DNA of 64,000 nucleotides from contig NZ_JAENHL010000007.1 in assembly GCF_016595235.1 (NCBI RefSeq), positions 1,084,419 to 1,148,418 of the forward strand, given 5' to 3'. The notes beneath the pieces are model-generated. The model had not been told where the DNA came from. It was given only the letters and a program-made list of their open reading frames with translations, and made no database searches. Below, in pieces: positions 34,929 through 44,114 of the stretch. A program made the translations under genes and the position numbers. The stretch's first letter is position 1; each line of letters starts with the position of its first letter. This stretch comes from Taklimakanibacter albus. GTDB lineage: Bacteria > Pseudomonadota > Alphaproteobacteria > Rhizobiales > Aestuariivirgaceae.

Positions 34929-35957
34929 ATGCGAAGCCGCAAGGCGATCCAGATCGTCGGCTGCCATGCCGAGGGCGAGGTCGGCGACGTCATTGTAGGC
35001 GGTGTGGCGCCGCCGCCCGGCGCCACTTTGTGGGACCAGTCGCGCTTCATCGCCAGCGACGGCACTTTGCGCAATTTCGTGCTGAACGAGCCCCGGGGCG
35101 GCGTATTCCGCCATGTCAACCTGCTGGTTCCGCCGAAGCATCCGGACGCCCAGATGGGTTTCATCATCATGGAGCCCGAGGATACCCCGCCGATGTCGGG
35201 CTCGAACTGCATCTGCGTCGCGACCGTGCTGCTCGATACCGGCATTCTGCCGATGCAGGAGCCGGAAACCGATCTGGTGCTCGAAGCCCCGGCGGGCCTC
35301 ATCCATATCCGTGCGTCGTGCCGCAATGGCAAGGCCGAGCGCATCAGCCTGCGCAACGTGCCTTCCTTTGCCGACAAGCTCGGCGTGCAACTCGACGTGC
35401 CGGGAGTCGGCACCGTCACCGTCGACATCGCTTTTGGTGGCGACAGTTTCGTCATCGCACGGGCCAAAGACTTCGGCTTCGCGATGAAGCCGGAAGAGGC
35501 GCGCGACATCGCGGTCATGGGCCGCAAGCTCGTCACCGCCGCCAATGCGCAGCTGGGTTTCCGCCATCCGGTGCTGACCGGCTGGGATCACATCTCCTTC
35601 TGCTTCATGACGGGCGAGCTCGAAAAGATCGACGGCCAGCTGTCCAGTCGCAACGCCTGTGTCGTCAATCCCGGCAAGCTCGACCGCTCGCCGACCGGCA
35701 CCGGCTGCTCGGCGCTGATGGCGGTGCTGCACGCCAAGGGCTTGCTCAAGAAAGGCGAGCGTTTCATCGGCCGCTCGATCATCGAGTCGCGCTTCGACGG
35801 CCGCCTCGAGGAGGAGACGGAAATTGCGGGTCGCAAGGCCATCATCCCCTCGATCGCCGGGCGCGCCTGGATCACCGGCACATCGACCTTGTTGCTCGAT
35901 CCTGACGATCCCTGGCCTGCGGGCTACAAGATCGCCGACACCTGGCCGAAGCTTTGA
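34929..35957 (+). CDS. Proline racemase family protein, probable trans-3-hydroxy-L-proline dehydratase
   Basis: 342 residues from the ATG at 34929 with AAGAGG upstream. The proline racemase fold is clear ([62 protein letters not shown]). The two catalytic cysteines of racemases (MCGHG and SPCGTG) are here Ser and Thr: MSGSN near residue 91 and SPTGTG near 255. Thr at the second site is the mark of 3-hydroxyproline dehydratases in this family; Ser at the first site fits a less-studied bacterial subgroup. Substrate is inferred, since no hydroxyproline genes adjoin it. Confidence 0.8.
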   Translation: MRSRKAIQIVGCHAEGEVGDVIVGGVAPPPGATLWDQSRFIASDGTLRNFVLNEPRGGVFRHVNLLVPPKHPDAQMGFIIMEPEDTPPMSGSNCICVATVLLDTGILPMQEPETDLVLEAPAGLIHIRASCRNGKAERISLRNVPSFADKLGVQLDVPGVGTVTVDIAFGGDSFVIARAKDFGFAMKPEEARDIAVMGRKLVTAANAQLGFRHPVLTGWDHISFCFMTGELEKIDGQLSSRNACVVNPGKLDRSPTGTGCSALMAVLHAKGLLKKGERFIGRSIIESRFDGRLEEETEIAGRKAIIPSIAGRAWITGTSTLLLDPDDPWPAGYKIADTWPKL

Positions 35958-35964
35958 GGCTCCG

Positions 35965-36864
35965 TCACGCCGTATAGGCCGGCAACCGCGCCGACAGCGC
36001 GTCGATAGCGGCGCGGATCTTCAACGGCAGATGTGGTGTCGCGAGCCACAGCGCGTGGCAATCATAAGGAAACTCAGCTTCGCTTTGCAGAACCTGCCTG
36101 AGCGCACCTGAACGCAGCTCGGCGCGGACCAGCCAGCTCGGCAGCCAGGCGAGCCCCATGCCGGCGGCGGCGGCATCGGCGATCGCGGCCATGTCGTCGA
36201 GCCGGAAGCGACTCTGCGGTGTGATTTCCGCGGGAACTTCGCCGCCACGCGGAAACAGCCAGGAGCGGACACGGCCGCCGCGGGCATAGAGGATGGTGGC
36301 GTGCTGGTGGATATCCGCGATCTGCCGCGGCTCGCCATGCTGCGCGATATAGGCAGGCGCGGCGCAGACGATCATCAGCTGGCGCGCCACGCGGCGCGTC
36401 ATCACGCCGGCCTCGTCCTTGAGGTCGCCGGTCCTGATGGCGAGATCGAAATTGCCTTCAGCCAGATCGATCAGCGGATCGCCCAATGAGAGATCGAGCT
36501 CGAGCGCCGGATGCTGGCGCGCGAAATCAAGGAGGACCGGCGCCACGCAATAGCGGCCATAGAGAGCCGGCAAGGCGACGCGCAGGCGGCCGCGGGGCTC
36601 AGCGAACTGATCGGCGGCCAGCGCGTCGGCGGCTTGGGCTTCGGCCAGAATGAGCCGGCAGCGCTCATAATAAGCCCGCCCGAATTCGGTCAGGCTCTGC
36701 CGGCGCGTGGTGCGGTTGAGGAGACGGACGCCGAGGCGGGTTTCGAGAAAGCGCACATGTTTGCCGACCATCGGGGCTGAGAGATCGAGCGCCGCGGCGG
36801 CGGCCGCGAAGGAGCCGAGATCGACGGCTTTGACGAAGACATCCATGCTGGCAAGGCGATCCAT
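35965..36864 (-). CDS. LysR-family transcriptional regulator
   Basis: 299 residues from the ATG at 36864. HTH: MDVFVKAVDLGSFAAAAAALDLSAPMVGKHVRFLETRLGVRLLNRTTRRQSLTEFG. It belongs to the broad group of LysR proteins that control divergent oxidoreductases or efflux genes. It is divergent from the quinone-oxidoreductase gene at 36970, with a 105-bp gap containing an inverted TCATTC/GAATGA pair (36928-36953), and is the likely regulator of that gene. Confidence 0.87.
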   Translation of the reverse strand: MDRLASMDVFVKAVDLGSFAAAAAALDLSAPMVGKHVRFLETRLGVRLLNRTTRRQSLTEFGRAYYERCRLILAEAQAADALAADQFAEPRGRLRVALPALYGRYCVAPVLLDFARQHPALELDLSLGDPLIDLAEGNFDLAIRTGDLKDEAGVMTRRVARQLMIVCAAPAYIAQHGEPRQIADIHQHATILYARGGRVRSWLFPRGGEVPAEITPQSRFRLDDMAAIADAAAAGMGLAWLPSWLVRAELRSGALRQVLQSEAEFPYDCHALWLATPHLPLKIRAAIDALSARLPAYTA

Positions 36865-36969
36865 TTCAGAACCAATGGTTTCTACTGTTGTGCCTGAATG
36901 CTTATTTATCGCCAATTCCTGGGTTGGCATAGCTCATTCAGCGTAATCAGTTCGGAATGAAGGCACCCA

Positions 36970-37959
36970 ATGGCACGAAGCATCCGGTTTCATGAGACAG
37001 GCGGGCCCGATGTCCTGCGCATCGAGGACATCGCCGTTGCGGCGCCGGGTCCGGGCGAAATCCGTATCCAGGTCAAGGCTTTGGGATTGAACCGGGCCGA
37101 GGCGCTGATGCGCCGGGGCACCTATATCGAAACGCCGGCCCTGCCCTCGGGCCTGGGCCTCGAGGCGGCAGGTCTCGTCGAGGCACTGGGTGATGGTGTC
37201 ACGGGGTTCGCCATCGGCGATGCCGTCAGCGTCCTGCCGCCCGTCTCGATGGTGCGCTGTCCGGTCCATGGCGAGCTCATCCGCTTTCCGGCCGAATTCG
37301 TCGTGAAGCACCCGCCGGGCCTGAGCTTCGCGCAGGCGGCGGCGAGCTGGATGCAGTATCTCACCGCCTATGGCGCGTTGATCGACATCGCGAAGCTGAC
37401 GGCCGGCGACATCGTCATCATCACCGCCGCCTCGAGCAGCGTCGGCCTCGCCGCGATCGAAATCGCCAGGCAGGTGGGCGCGACCGTGATCGCGGTCACG
37501 CGGACCGTGCGCAAGCAGGCCGCCCTGCTCGCCGAGGGCGCTCATCATGTCGTCGCCTCAGCCGAAGAGGATCTGGGCGAACGGCTGCGGCAGATCGCCG
37601 GCACGCGAGGTGTCCGCGTCGTGTTCGATCCGATCGGCGGACCCATATTCGAGCCGTTGACGGCAGCGATGGCGCCGGGCGGCATCCTCATCGAATATGG
37701 CGGGCTGAGCCCGGAGCCCACGCCCTTTCCACTCTTCACCGTGCTCAGCAAGCGCCTGACGCTGCGCGGCTATCTCGTCCACGAGATCATCGCCGATGCG
37801 GCCCGGCGTGACGCGGCGAAGGTCTTCATCCTCGACGGCCTCTCGACCGGTACGCTCCGACCCGTCATCGCCAAGGTGTTTCCATTCGAGGAGATCGTCG
37901 CAGCGCATCGCTATCTCGAATCGAACGAGCAGTTCGGCAAGATCGTCGTCACACTGTGA
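36970..37959 (+). CDS. Zinc-type alcohol dehydrogenase-like NAD(P)H:quinone oxidoreductase
   Basis: 329 residues, MDR superfamily. It starts MARSIRFHETGGPDVLRIEDI, which is typical of quinone oxidoreductases, and has a Rossmann domain in VIITAASSSVGLAAIEIARQVGATVIAVT. Structural zinc cysteines are missing, as in QOR-type members. It ends in YLESNEQFGKIVVTL. Substrates are unknown; LysR control from the divergent gene suggests response to an electrophile or aromatic. Confidence 0.85.
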   Translation: MARSIRFHETGGPDVLRIEDIAVAAPGPGEIRIQVKALGLNRAEALMRRGTYIETPALPSGLGLEAAGLVEALGDGVTGFAIGDAVSVLPPVSMVRCPVHGELIRFPAEFVVKHPPGLSFAQAAASWMQYLTAYGALIDIAKLTAGDIVIITAASSSVGLAAIEIARQVGATVIAVTRTVRKQAALLAEGAHHVVASAEEDLGERLRQIAGTRGVRVVFDPIGGPIFEPLTAAMAPGGILIEYGGLSPEPTPFPLFTVLSKRLTLRGYLVHEIIADAARRDAAKVFILDGLSTGTLRPVIAKVFPFEEIVAAHRYLESNEQFGKIVVTL

Positions 37960-37963
37960 CGAA

Positions 37964-38001
37964 AATGAAGCTCCCGGCCGTTGCCGGCCGGGAGCTTCAT
38001 T
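37964..38001. terminator. Strong bidirectional terminator between convergent genes
   Basis: A perfect 17-bp stem, AATGAAGCTCCCGGCCG / CGGCCGGGAGCTTCATT, with a TTGC loop starts five bases after the quinone-oxidoreductase stop. The AATG/CATT ends give short A and T flanks on both strands. It can serve both convergent transcripts. Confidence 0.8.
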
Positions 38002-38020
38002 CGAACACAATCAAGCCTGC

Positions 38021-38266
38021 TCAGGCGCGTTTGATGAGCCGCAATATGACGAGCAGGATGATGGCGCCGATCGTGGCCGAGATGATCGCGCCGACGATGT
38101 CGCCGCCGAGCGAGATGCCGAGCCGCGGAAACAGCCAGCTCGCAATGACCGAGCCGACGATGCCGACGATGATATCGCCGATGAGGCCGTAGCCGCCGCC
38201 CTTGACGATCTGGCCGGCCAGCCAGCCGGCGACGAGGCCGATCAGGATCGCAATGATGATGCTCAT
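38021..38266 (-). CDS. GlsB/YeaQ/YmgE-family stress-response membrane protein
   Basis: 81 residues with three hydrophobic helices and glycine-rich turns (MSIIIAILIGLVAGWLAGQIVKGG, GDIIVGIVGSVIASWLFPRLGI, GDIVGAIISATIGAIILLVIL). It matches the transglycosylase-associated/GlsB family, induced by stress in many bacteria. The start is the ATG at 38266, preceded by GGAGGG; an upstream in-frame ATG at 38320 lacks this. Confidence 0.87.
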   Translation of the reverse strand: MSIIIAILIGLVAGWLAGQIVKGGGYGLIGDIIVGIVGSVIASWLFPRLGISLGGDIVGAIISATIGAIILLVILRLIKRA

Positions 38267-38355
38267 ATAGCCCTCCGGGTTGCCTACATCGGCGAGCCTA
38301 TCAGAATTGCCACCCTCCACCAGAGCCGAAAGACGGTTTTACCCCGACATCTTGG

Positions 38356-39096
38356 TCATGCATTGGCGCCGCCATCGACCAGGAACGAAGCCCCGGTGAC
38401 CTGGCGCGCGCCGTCGCTCGCCAGATAGGCGACGGCCGCCGCGACGTCGCTCGCCGCGCCATAATGGCCGAGCGCGGTGAGGCCGCGCTGCTCATCGGAA
38501 CTTTCGCCGTCGGAGGGGTTCATATCGGTTTCAGTCGAGCCCGGCTGGACGAGATTGACCGTGATGCCGCGCGGTCCCAGATCGCGCGCCAGTCCCTTGG
38601 TGAAGCCGATGAGCGCCGATTTGCTCATCGCATAGAGGGTGACACCCGGATGCGCCACGCGCTCTGCGAGATTGCTGCCGATCGAGATGATGCGTCCGCC
38701 CTCGCTCATATGGCGCGAGGCCTCCTGGGCGGCGACGAAGGCGGCGCGCGCATGGATCGCCATGGTGCGATCGAATTCCTCGAGGGTCATCGCCTCGAAG
38801 GGGCCGTAGGGAAACACGCCGGCATTGTTGACCAGGATATCGAGGCGGCCGAGCTCTTGTACCGTTTGGGCGACGGCGCGGCGTACCGCTTGCGGATCGG
38901 CGCTGTCGGCTTCGATGGCGAGGCCTTTGCGGCCCCGAGCCTCGATCTCGGCGACGATCTTCGCCGCTGCGTCCGCGCCCTTGGCATAGGTGATGGCGAC
39001 ATCCGCCCCTTCCGCCGCCAGGCGTTTGGCAATTGCCGCGCCGATGCCGCGGCTGGCGCCCGTGACGAGGGCCGTTCTTCCGGACAGGTGGTTCAT
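38356..39096 (-). CDS. SDR-family NAD(P)-dependent oxidoreductase
   Basis: 246 residues from the ATG at 39096. It has the classic SDR motifs TGASRGIGAAIAKRL (cofactor), NNAGVF, a Ser near ISIGSN and the active YAMSK. The end (SDGARQVTGASFLVDGGANA) is typical of 3-oxoacyl-ACP reductase-like SDRs. It is divergent from a TetR gene, and the shared gap carries two copies of a near-palindromic operator, so TetR probably represses it. Substrate unknown. Confidence 0.88.
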   Translation of the reverse strand: MNHLSGRTALVTGASRGIGAAIAKRLAAEGADVAITYAKGADAAAKIVAEIEARGRKGLAIEADSADPQAVRRAVAQTVQELGRLDILVNNAGVFPYGPFEAMTLEEFDRTMAIHARAAFVAAQEASRHMSEGGRIISIGSNLAERVAHPGVTLYAMSKSALIGFTKGLARDLGPRGITVNLVQPGSTETDMNPSDGESSDEQRGLTALGHYGAASDVAAAVAYLASDGARQVTGASFLVDGGANA

Positions 39097-39113
39097 GGAA
39101 CTCTCCATTTATG

Positions 39114-39180
39114 TACTGATAGGTAAATATATCTGGAGGCCTTGCATCAATCCGTCAAGAGAATTATTTACTGATTGGTA
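39114..39180. promoter_or_regulatory. Duplicate TetR-type operators
   Basis: Two direct copies of TACTGATNGGTA, TACTGATAGGTA (39114-39125) and TACTGATTGGTA (39169-39180), identical at 11 of 12 positions, 55 bases apart. Each is a near-palindrome of TAC/GTA ends. The second overlaps the first base of the TetR start codon and the first sits upstream of the SDR start, so both genes would be repressed together. Confidence 0.65.
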
Positions 39181-39824
39181 TGAAAAAGGATCGCCCCCCG
39201 GTAGAGCGCGGCCGGCCGCGCAATTTCGACCGCGCCTTGGCTTTGCGCCGGGCGATGGAGGTATTCTGGGAGCGCGGCTATGAGGGCACCTCGCTCTCCG
39301 ACCTGACCGAGGCCATGGGCATCGAGCGGCCGAGCCTCTATGCCGCCTTCGGCTGCAAGGAGGCGCTCTTTCGCGAGGCGGTCGATCTCTACAATGAGAT
39401 CGAAGGTGTCCCGGCCCAGCGCGTCCTCGAAACCGCGCCGACGGCGCGCCAGGCGATCGAGACGATGCTGCGCGATTATGCGGCGACCTATACGCAGGCG
39501 GGCAAGCCGCCGGGCTGCATGATCGTGCTGTCGGCGCTTCTCGGCACACCCCAGAACAAGGATGTGCGCGATCACCTCGCCCGGCACCGCCGCGAATCGC
39601 GTGTCGCCCTCAAGGCCCGTATCGCCCACGGCATGGTGGAAGGTGACGTGCCGCAGACGGCCGATGCCGAGCGCATCGGCGGTTTTTACGCTACGTTGCT
39701 CGAAGGCCTGTCGATCCAGGCGCGCGACGGCGCCTCGCGCCTGGACCTTGAAGCGATCATCGACGGGGCCATGGCTGCCTGGGAGCCGCTGGTGGCTTGC
39801 CGAAAAACCTTACCCGAGCGATAA
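39180..39824 (+). CDS. TetR/AcrR-family transcriptional regulator
   Basis: 214 residues. The HTH is in DRALALRRAMEVFWERGYEGTSLSDLTEAMGIERPSLYAAFGCKEALFREAV, and the C-terminal part is a TetR_C-like ligand domain. It resembles the AcrR/NemR-type repressors of divergent reductases. No Shine-Dalgarno precedes the ATG at 39180, so translation may be leaderless. It probably represses its own gene and the SDR gene through the paired operators. Confidence 0.87.
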   Translation: MKKDRPPVERGRPRNFDRALALRRAMEVFWERGYEGTSLSDLTEAMGIERPSLYAAFGCKEALFREAVDLYNEIEGVPAQRVLETAPTARQAIETMLRDYAATYTQAGKPPGCMIVLSALLGTPQNKDVRDHLARHRRESRVALKARIAHGMVEGDVPQTADAERIGGFYATLLEGLSIQARDGASRLDLEAIIDGAMAAWEPLVACRKTLPER

Positions 39825-39937
39825 CGAGAAAGTGAAACCCGCGGCGTTGCCATTCTAGGTTGGCCTCGCTAGCGAAATTGCGCCGGCCCACCGGATAAGA
39901 GGCATGGTTGGCGGTAACCAACGGACAAGGGGATTCC

Positions 39938-40336
39938 ATGGACTTTATGTTTCTATCGCGCTTCGCGCCGCAGCTGTTGAGCGTGCTGCGCATCATCGCC
40001 GCCTTGCTTTTCTTTGCCCACGGCTCGGCAAAATTCTTCGGCTTCCCAGCCGTCGAAGGGATGTACGGTATACCGGTCGGGTCGCCCGGCGGCATCGCCG
40101 GCATCCTGGAGATCGTCGGCGGCGCCCTCCTCGTCATTGGCCTATTCAGCCGTCTCACCGCCTTCATCCTGTCGGGTCTGATGGCGGTCGCCTATTTCAT
40201 GGTGCACGCGCCGCAGAACTTCCACCCCATCCTCAACAGCGGCGAGCTGGCCATCATGTTCAGCTTCGTGTTCCTCTATATCGCCGCCGCAGGCCCTGGC
40301 CCCTGGAGCGTCGATGCGAGTCGCGGCAAGGCCTGA
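39938..40336 (+). CDS. DoxX-family membrane protein
   Basis: 132 residues from the ATG at 39938 with AAGGGG upstream. It has four hydrophobic helices with the family pattern LRIIAALLFFAHGSAKFFGFP, GGIAGILEIVGGALLVIGLFSR and HPILNSGELAIMFSFVFLYIAAAGPGPWSVD. DoxX proteins are small inner-membrane oxidoreductase partners linked to thiol or quinone redox balance. It stands alone and is closed by a terminator. Confidence 0.87.
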   Translation: MDFMFLSRFAPQLLSVLRIIAALLFFAHGSAKFFGFPAVEGMYGIPVGSPGGIAGILEIVGGALLVIGLFSRLTAFILSGLMAVAYFMVHAPQNFHPILNSGELAIMFSFVFLYIAAAGPGPWSVDASRGKA

Positions 40337-40360
40337 GCCTTTCCCTGATCGAGACAAGAG

Positions 40361-40388
40361 GGCCCGTTCGCAAGACGGGCCTTTTTTC
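40361..40388 (+). terminator. Rho-independent terminator of the DoxX gene
   Basis: A 7-bp GC stem, GGCCCGT / ACGGGCC, with a TCGCAAG loop is followed directly by a run of six T (TTTTTTCTT). It starts 25 bases after the DoxX stop. Confidence 0.85.
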
Positions 40389-40477
40389 TTAATTCTTACG
40401 TATCGGGCAGATTGACCCTGGCGCGGATCATGCTTCCCCCATAAGCTTCAGGACATGGAGTTTACGGAGGAACATCC

Positions 40478-42109
40478 ATGTCCCTTGCCCGCCTGATCGC
40501 CTGGGCGCCGGTATTCATTCTACTGCTGGTCGCAGCGCCCTTGGCGCACGCCGTGGAGAATGAGCAGGTCGCCGCCGAGATCCGCAAGATCATCGACAAT
40601 GGCGAGCCTTTGATGGGCGACCAGCAGTCGGATGACCGCATCGTCGAGGTCTATGTCTTCTATGCCGACGATCGCGACTACAAGCCGCTCTGGGTGCGCG
40701 ATTCAGGTCCCAAGGCCAAGGCCCATGATATCCTCATGGCGATCAAGGGCGCGGCCGATATGGGGCTCGATCCCGTCGCCTACCGCGTCGGCGAGATCGA
40801 ACAGAAGCTGGAGACGGCAAAGACGCCGCGTGAGCTGGCCGAGCTCGAATTCCTGTTGACCCGCGCTTTCCTCGATTTCGGCCGTGACATCAATCGCGGC
40901 ATCGTCGAGCCGCAGACGGCCGGCAAGGAAAACGCCATCACCTCCAAGCAGATGGGCGCGCTGACGTTGATCGACGGCGCCGAACGTGCCGACAACATTG
41001 CCGACTATGTGCGCTCGCTCGAGCCGCAGACGCCCGAATATCAACGCCTCAAATCGGCGCTCGCCGCCTATCGCGAGATCGAGGTAAAGGGCGGCTTCCC
41101 GGTGATCGGCAAGGGCGCGGCGCTCAAGCCCGGCATGAATGACAAGCGCGTCCCCGCCATCCGCAAATATCTCATCCTCACCGGCGATCTTCCCGAAGGC
41201 GCCAACAAGGAGAGCGACCTCTACGACGCCGATCTCGTCGCCGCGGTGAAATGGTTCCAGTACCGCCACGGCCTGACCGAAGACGGCATCATGGCGCAGA
41301 CCACCTTCGAGGCCATGAATGTTCCGGTCGCCGACCGCATCCAGCAGCTCGAGCTCAATATGGAGCGCCGGCGCTGGATGGATGACGATCTCGGCAAATA
41401 TTACATCCTGGTCAATATCGCCGATCAGGAACTGAAGGTGGTGAAGGACGGCAAGACCGTGCACACCGCGCGCGTCGTGGTCGGCAAGCCCTTCACCCGC
41501 ACGCCGGTCTTTTCCGAGAAGATGAAATACATCGTTCTCAACCCCTATTGGAATGTGCCGCCCAATATCGCCAACAATGAATACCTGCCCAAGCTCCGGC
41601 GTGACCCGGGCGTGCTCAAGCGCGAGCGCATCCGCGTCTTCGCCGGCAATGGCGACAGCGGCAGGGAAGTCGATCCCTATAGCGTGAACTGGTCGTCGAT
41701 CAACCGCATGCCCTATTCGCTGCGCCAGGATTCGGGACCGAAGAACGCGCTGGGGCGGGTGAAGTTCATGTTCCCCAACCGCTTCAATGTCTATCTGCAC
41801 GACACGCCGTCGAAGAGCCTGTTCAACCGCGATCTGCGCGTTTTCAGCCATGGCTGCGTCCGGGTGCAGAACCCGCTCGAGCTCGCCGAGTTGCTGCTCG
41901 CCGATCAAGGCTGGTCCAAGGCCCGCATCGATGCCCAGATCGCCGAGGGCGGACAGCGCATCATCAATCTGAAGACACAGGTGCCCGTGCATGTGACCTA
42001 CATGACCGCCTGGGCCAACAAGGACGGCTCGATCCATTTCCGCCGCGACGTCTATAAGCGCGACGAGCAACTGGCGCGCGTGCTGGCCGGAGCGGAAGCC
42101 GGCGGGTGA
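40478..42109 (+). CDS. L,D-transpeptidase of the YcbB/LdtD type
   Basis: 543 residues with signal peptide (cut after HAVEN region). N-terminal scaffold, then a peptidoglycan-binding domain (ALKPGMNDKRVPAIRKYL...GLTEDGIMAQTTFEAMN, ~200-285) and a YkuD catalytic domain (~300-470) with the active Cys in SHGCVRVQNP. It makes 3-3 cross-links in peptidoglycan or anchors proteins to it. The subdomain insertion FTRTPVFSEKMKYIVLNPYWNVPPNI is the usual LdtD capping loop. Confidence 0.9.
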   Translation: MSLARLIAWAPVFILLLVAAPLAHAVENEQVAAEIRKIIDNGEPLMGDQQSDDRIVEVYVFYADDRDYKPLWVRDSGPKAKAHDILMAIKGAADMGLDPVAYRVGEIEQKLETAKTPRELAELEFLLTRAFLDFGRDINRGIVEPQTAGKENAITSKQMGALTLIDGAERADNIADYVRSLEPQTPEYQRLKSALAAYREIEVKGGFPVIGKGAALKPGMNDKRVPAIRKYLILTGDLPEGANKESDLYDADLVAAVKWFQYRHGLTEDGIMAQTTFEAMNVPVADRIQQLELNMERRRWMDDDLGKYYILVNIADQELKVVKDGKTVHTARVVVGKPFTRTPVFSEKMKYIVLNPYWNVPPNIANNEYLPKLRRDPGVLKRERIRVFAGNGDSGREVDPYSVNWSSINRMPYSLRQDSGPKNALGRVKFMFPNRFNVYLHDTPSKSLFNRDLRVFSHGCVRVQNPLELAELLLADQGWSKARIDAQIAEGGQRIINLKTQVPVHVTYMTAWANKDGSIHFRRDVYKRDEQLARVLAGAEAGG

Positions 42110-42235
42110 TTGCGTCACCACCTCTCTCACAGAGTAGTGTAACCTCTTTGTAAGGCAACGCTTGCTTGCGTTCGGTCGCGGGCGCGATCAAGATCGGCTC
42201 CCGGCACGATCCAGCAACAGTTCGAGGAGAGTTCC

Positions 42236-42925
42236 ATGCCCAAGCAAACCAGCATCATTCTCGTGCATGGCTTTTGGGGCGGCGCGGCTCATTGGAGCAA
42301 GGTCATCGTGGCTCTGGCGCGCAAAGGCCACAACTCCGTCATCGCCGTCGAGAATCCGCTGACCTCGCTCGCCGACGACGCCAAACGCACGCGCAAGATG
42401 ATCGCCCAGCAGAAGCAGCCGGTGATCCTGGTCGGCCACTCCTATGGCGGCACCGTCATCACCGAAGCCGGCGACCAGCCCAATGTGGCGGGTCTCGTCT
42501 TCATCGCCGCTTTCGCTCCCGATGCCGGGGAGAGCCCGGGCGCCATCACCGCCAAGAACCCGCCGGCCGCCGCCGCCAATCTCGCACCCGACAGCGACGG
42601 CTATCTGTGGATCAAGCGCGACAAGTTCCATGAGAGTTTCTGCCAGGATCTCACCGCTGACGAGGCGCTGGTGATGGCGGCGACCCAGAAGGCGCCGCTC
42701 GCCAGCACCTTCGGCGAGAACATCTCGAAGCCCGCCTGGAAGAAGAAACCATCCTGGTATCAGATATCGAGCGAGGATCACATGATCGCGCCCGACAATC
42801 AGAAAATGATGTCGGGCCGCCTCGGCGCCAAGAGGGTCATCACCTTGAAGGCGAGCCATGCCTCGCTCGCCTCGCAGCCCGATGCCGTGGTGGCGCTCAT
42901 CGAAGAGGCCGTCGCGGCATCCTGA
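42236..42925 (+). CDS. Alpha/beta-fold hydrolase
   Basis: 229 residues. The oxyanion motif is LVHGFWGG near residue 10, the nucleophile serine is in GHSYGG near 65, and a late His lies in LKASHASLA. It belongs to the small EstC/RsbQ-like esterase group. No lid domain or signal is visible. Natural substrate unknown. It is preceded by AGGAGAG and is monocistronic. Confidence 0.87.
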   Translation: MPKQTSIILVHGFWGGAAHWSKVIVALARKGHNSVIAVENPLTSLADDAKRTRKMIAQQKQPVILVGHSYGGTVITEAGDQPNVAGLVFIAAFAPDAGESPGAITAKNPPAAAANLAPDSDGYLWIKRDKFHESFCQDLTADEALVMAATQKAPLASTFGENISKPAWKKKPSWYQISSEDHMIAPDNQKMMSGRLGAKRVITLKASHASLASQPDAVVALIEEAVAAS

Positions 42926-42927
42926 CC

Positions 42928-43554
42928 TCAGGCCGCGTCACGCGGGATCGTCGCCTGCATCGACGGGCGTTCGGCGAAGGCCGCATACCAGGCCGCGAGC
43001 CGCAGATGTTTCTCCCGCCAGGGCCGGTGGGCAAAGCGGAAATCGAGATAGCCGAGCGCGCAGCCGATGGCGATCTGGCCGATGGTCAATGGCCCCGCGA
43101 CCATCTCGATCTTCTCGTCGAGCCGCGCCACCGCGGCATCGACCTTGGCCAGCTGTCCTTGCACCCAATCGTCCCATTGCCGCTCCGGCGGCCGCATCGC
43201 CATCTCATAACGCGACAGCAAGGCGGCATCGACAAGCCCGTCGCCTAAAGCTTGCAGAGTGAGCGCCTGCCAACGCGTCCTGGGCTCGGCCGGAAACAGA
43301 TTGAGACCGGGCGCCTGCGCATCGAGATATTCGCAGATGACCCGGCTGTCGAAGAGCGTGTCGCCCTCGGGCGTGATCGCCGCCGGGATCTTGGCGAGCG
43401 GATTGGCGAGCGCGATGCGCTCGTCACGCTTCACCGGATGCGCGGCGCTTGGCAGCTTCTCTATTCTGTCGGCGAGGCCCAATTCAATCGCGGTGACCAT
43501 GACCTTGCGCACATAGGCCGAGGTCGGCGCATAGAAAAGCTTCAGCATGGTCAC
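42928..43554 (-). CDS. Glutathione S-transferase
   Basis: 208 residues. Thioredoxin-like N-domain (LKLFYAPTSAYVRKVMVTAIELGL, DTLFDSRVICEYLD) and an alpha-helical C-domain (ERPSMQATIP end). The Ser/Tyr of PTSAYVRKV is the probable activating residue. It overlaps the haem-binding-type gene upstream by GTGA (43551-43554), so GTG at 43554 is the likely start, with ATG 43548 as alternative. Confidence 0.85.
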   Translation of the reverse strand: MTMLKLFYAPTSAYVRKVMVTAIELGLADRIEKLPSAAHPVKRDERIALANPLAKIPAAITPEGDTLFDSRVICEYLDAQAPGLNLFPAEPRTRWQALTLQALGDGLVDAALLSRYEMAMRPPERQWDDWVQGQLAKVDAAVARLDEKIEMVAGPLTIGQIAIGCALGYLDFRFAHRPWREKHLRLAAWYAAFAERPSMQATIPRDAA

Positions 43555-43973
43555 GGCACCTGGTCCTCGGCGCCGATGGCGGCGAGTCCGGCGCGCGCCA
43601 CTTCGACATCCTGCGCGCCGGTGCCGGAACCCACGCCGATCGCACCGACGCAGAAGCCGTCGATGATGATCGGGAGGCCGCCTTCGAGATTGGTGAGCCG
43701 GCCGCCGGCCGCGATGGCGAGCTTGATCTCATTCTTGGGGTCGAGCCTCGAAGTCGGCTGGCGATGCGAGGCAGCGGTGATCGCCTTCGACCGCGACGTC
43801 TCGATCGACAGCAGCTTGGCGCCGTCCATGCGCAGGAAGGCCAGAATATTGCTGCCCTCATCGACCACGGTGATGTTCTGCGGCACGCCGAGCTCGTTCG
43901 CCTTGGCGACCGCTCCCAAAAGCGCCTTGAGCGCGCCCTCATGTGTCAGCTTCAGCGCCGGTTTGGTCGTCAT
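43551..43973 (-). CDS. GlcG/HbpS-family heme-binding protein
   Basis: 140 residues from the ATG at 43973 with AAGGAG upstream. It matches the DUF336 (GlcG/HbpS) family: ITVVDEGSNILAFLRMDGAKLLSIETSRSKAITAASHRQPT, GGLPIIIDGFCVGAIGVGSGTGAQDVEVARAGLAAI. Members bind haem or occur in glycolate clusters. It is co-transcribed with the glutathione S-transferase (GTGA overlap), suggesting a redox role. Confidence 0.87.
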   Translation of the reverse strand: MTTKPALKLTHEGALKALLGAVAKANELGVPQNITVVDEGSNILAFLRMDGAKLLSIETSRSKAITAASHRQPTSRLDPKNEIKLAIAAGGRLTNLEGGLPIIIDGFCVGAIGVGSGTGAQDVEVARAGLAAIGAEDQVP

Positions 43974-44114
43974 CTGCTTGTCGCTCCTTGTCTTTTGGGC
44001 ATGACGATGGATCACGCGGGACTGGCGATAAATAACTTTTCCGCTTCCGTCTGGATCGGAAAATCCTATTCATGGCTCCCCTCGCTTCAGCGCTCTATCG
44101 TCTAAGGTAAGAGA

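Noticed and set aside
41964-42191. Small open frames around the L,D-transpeptidase stop
   Set aside because: No ribosome site, no domain, and composition of a shadow frame.
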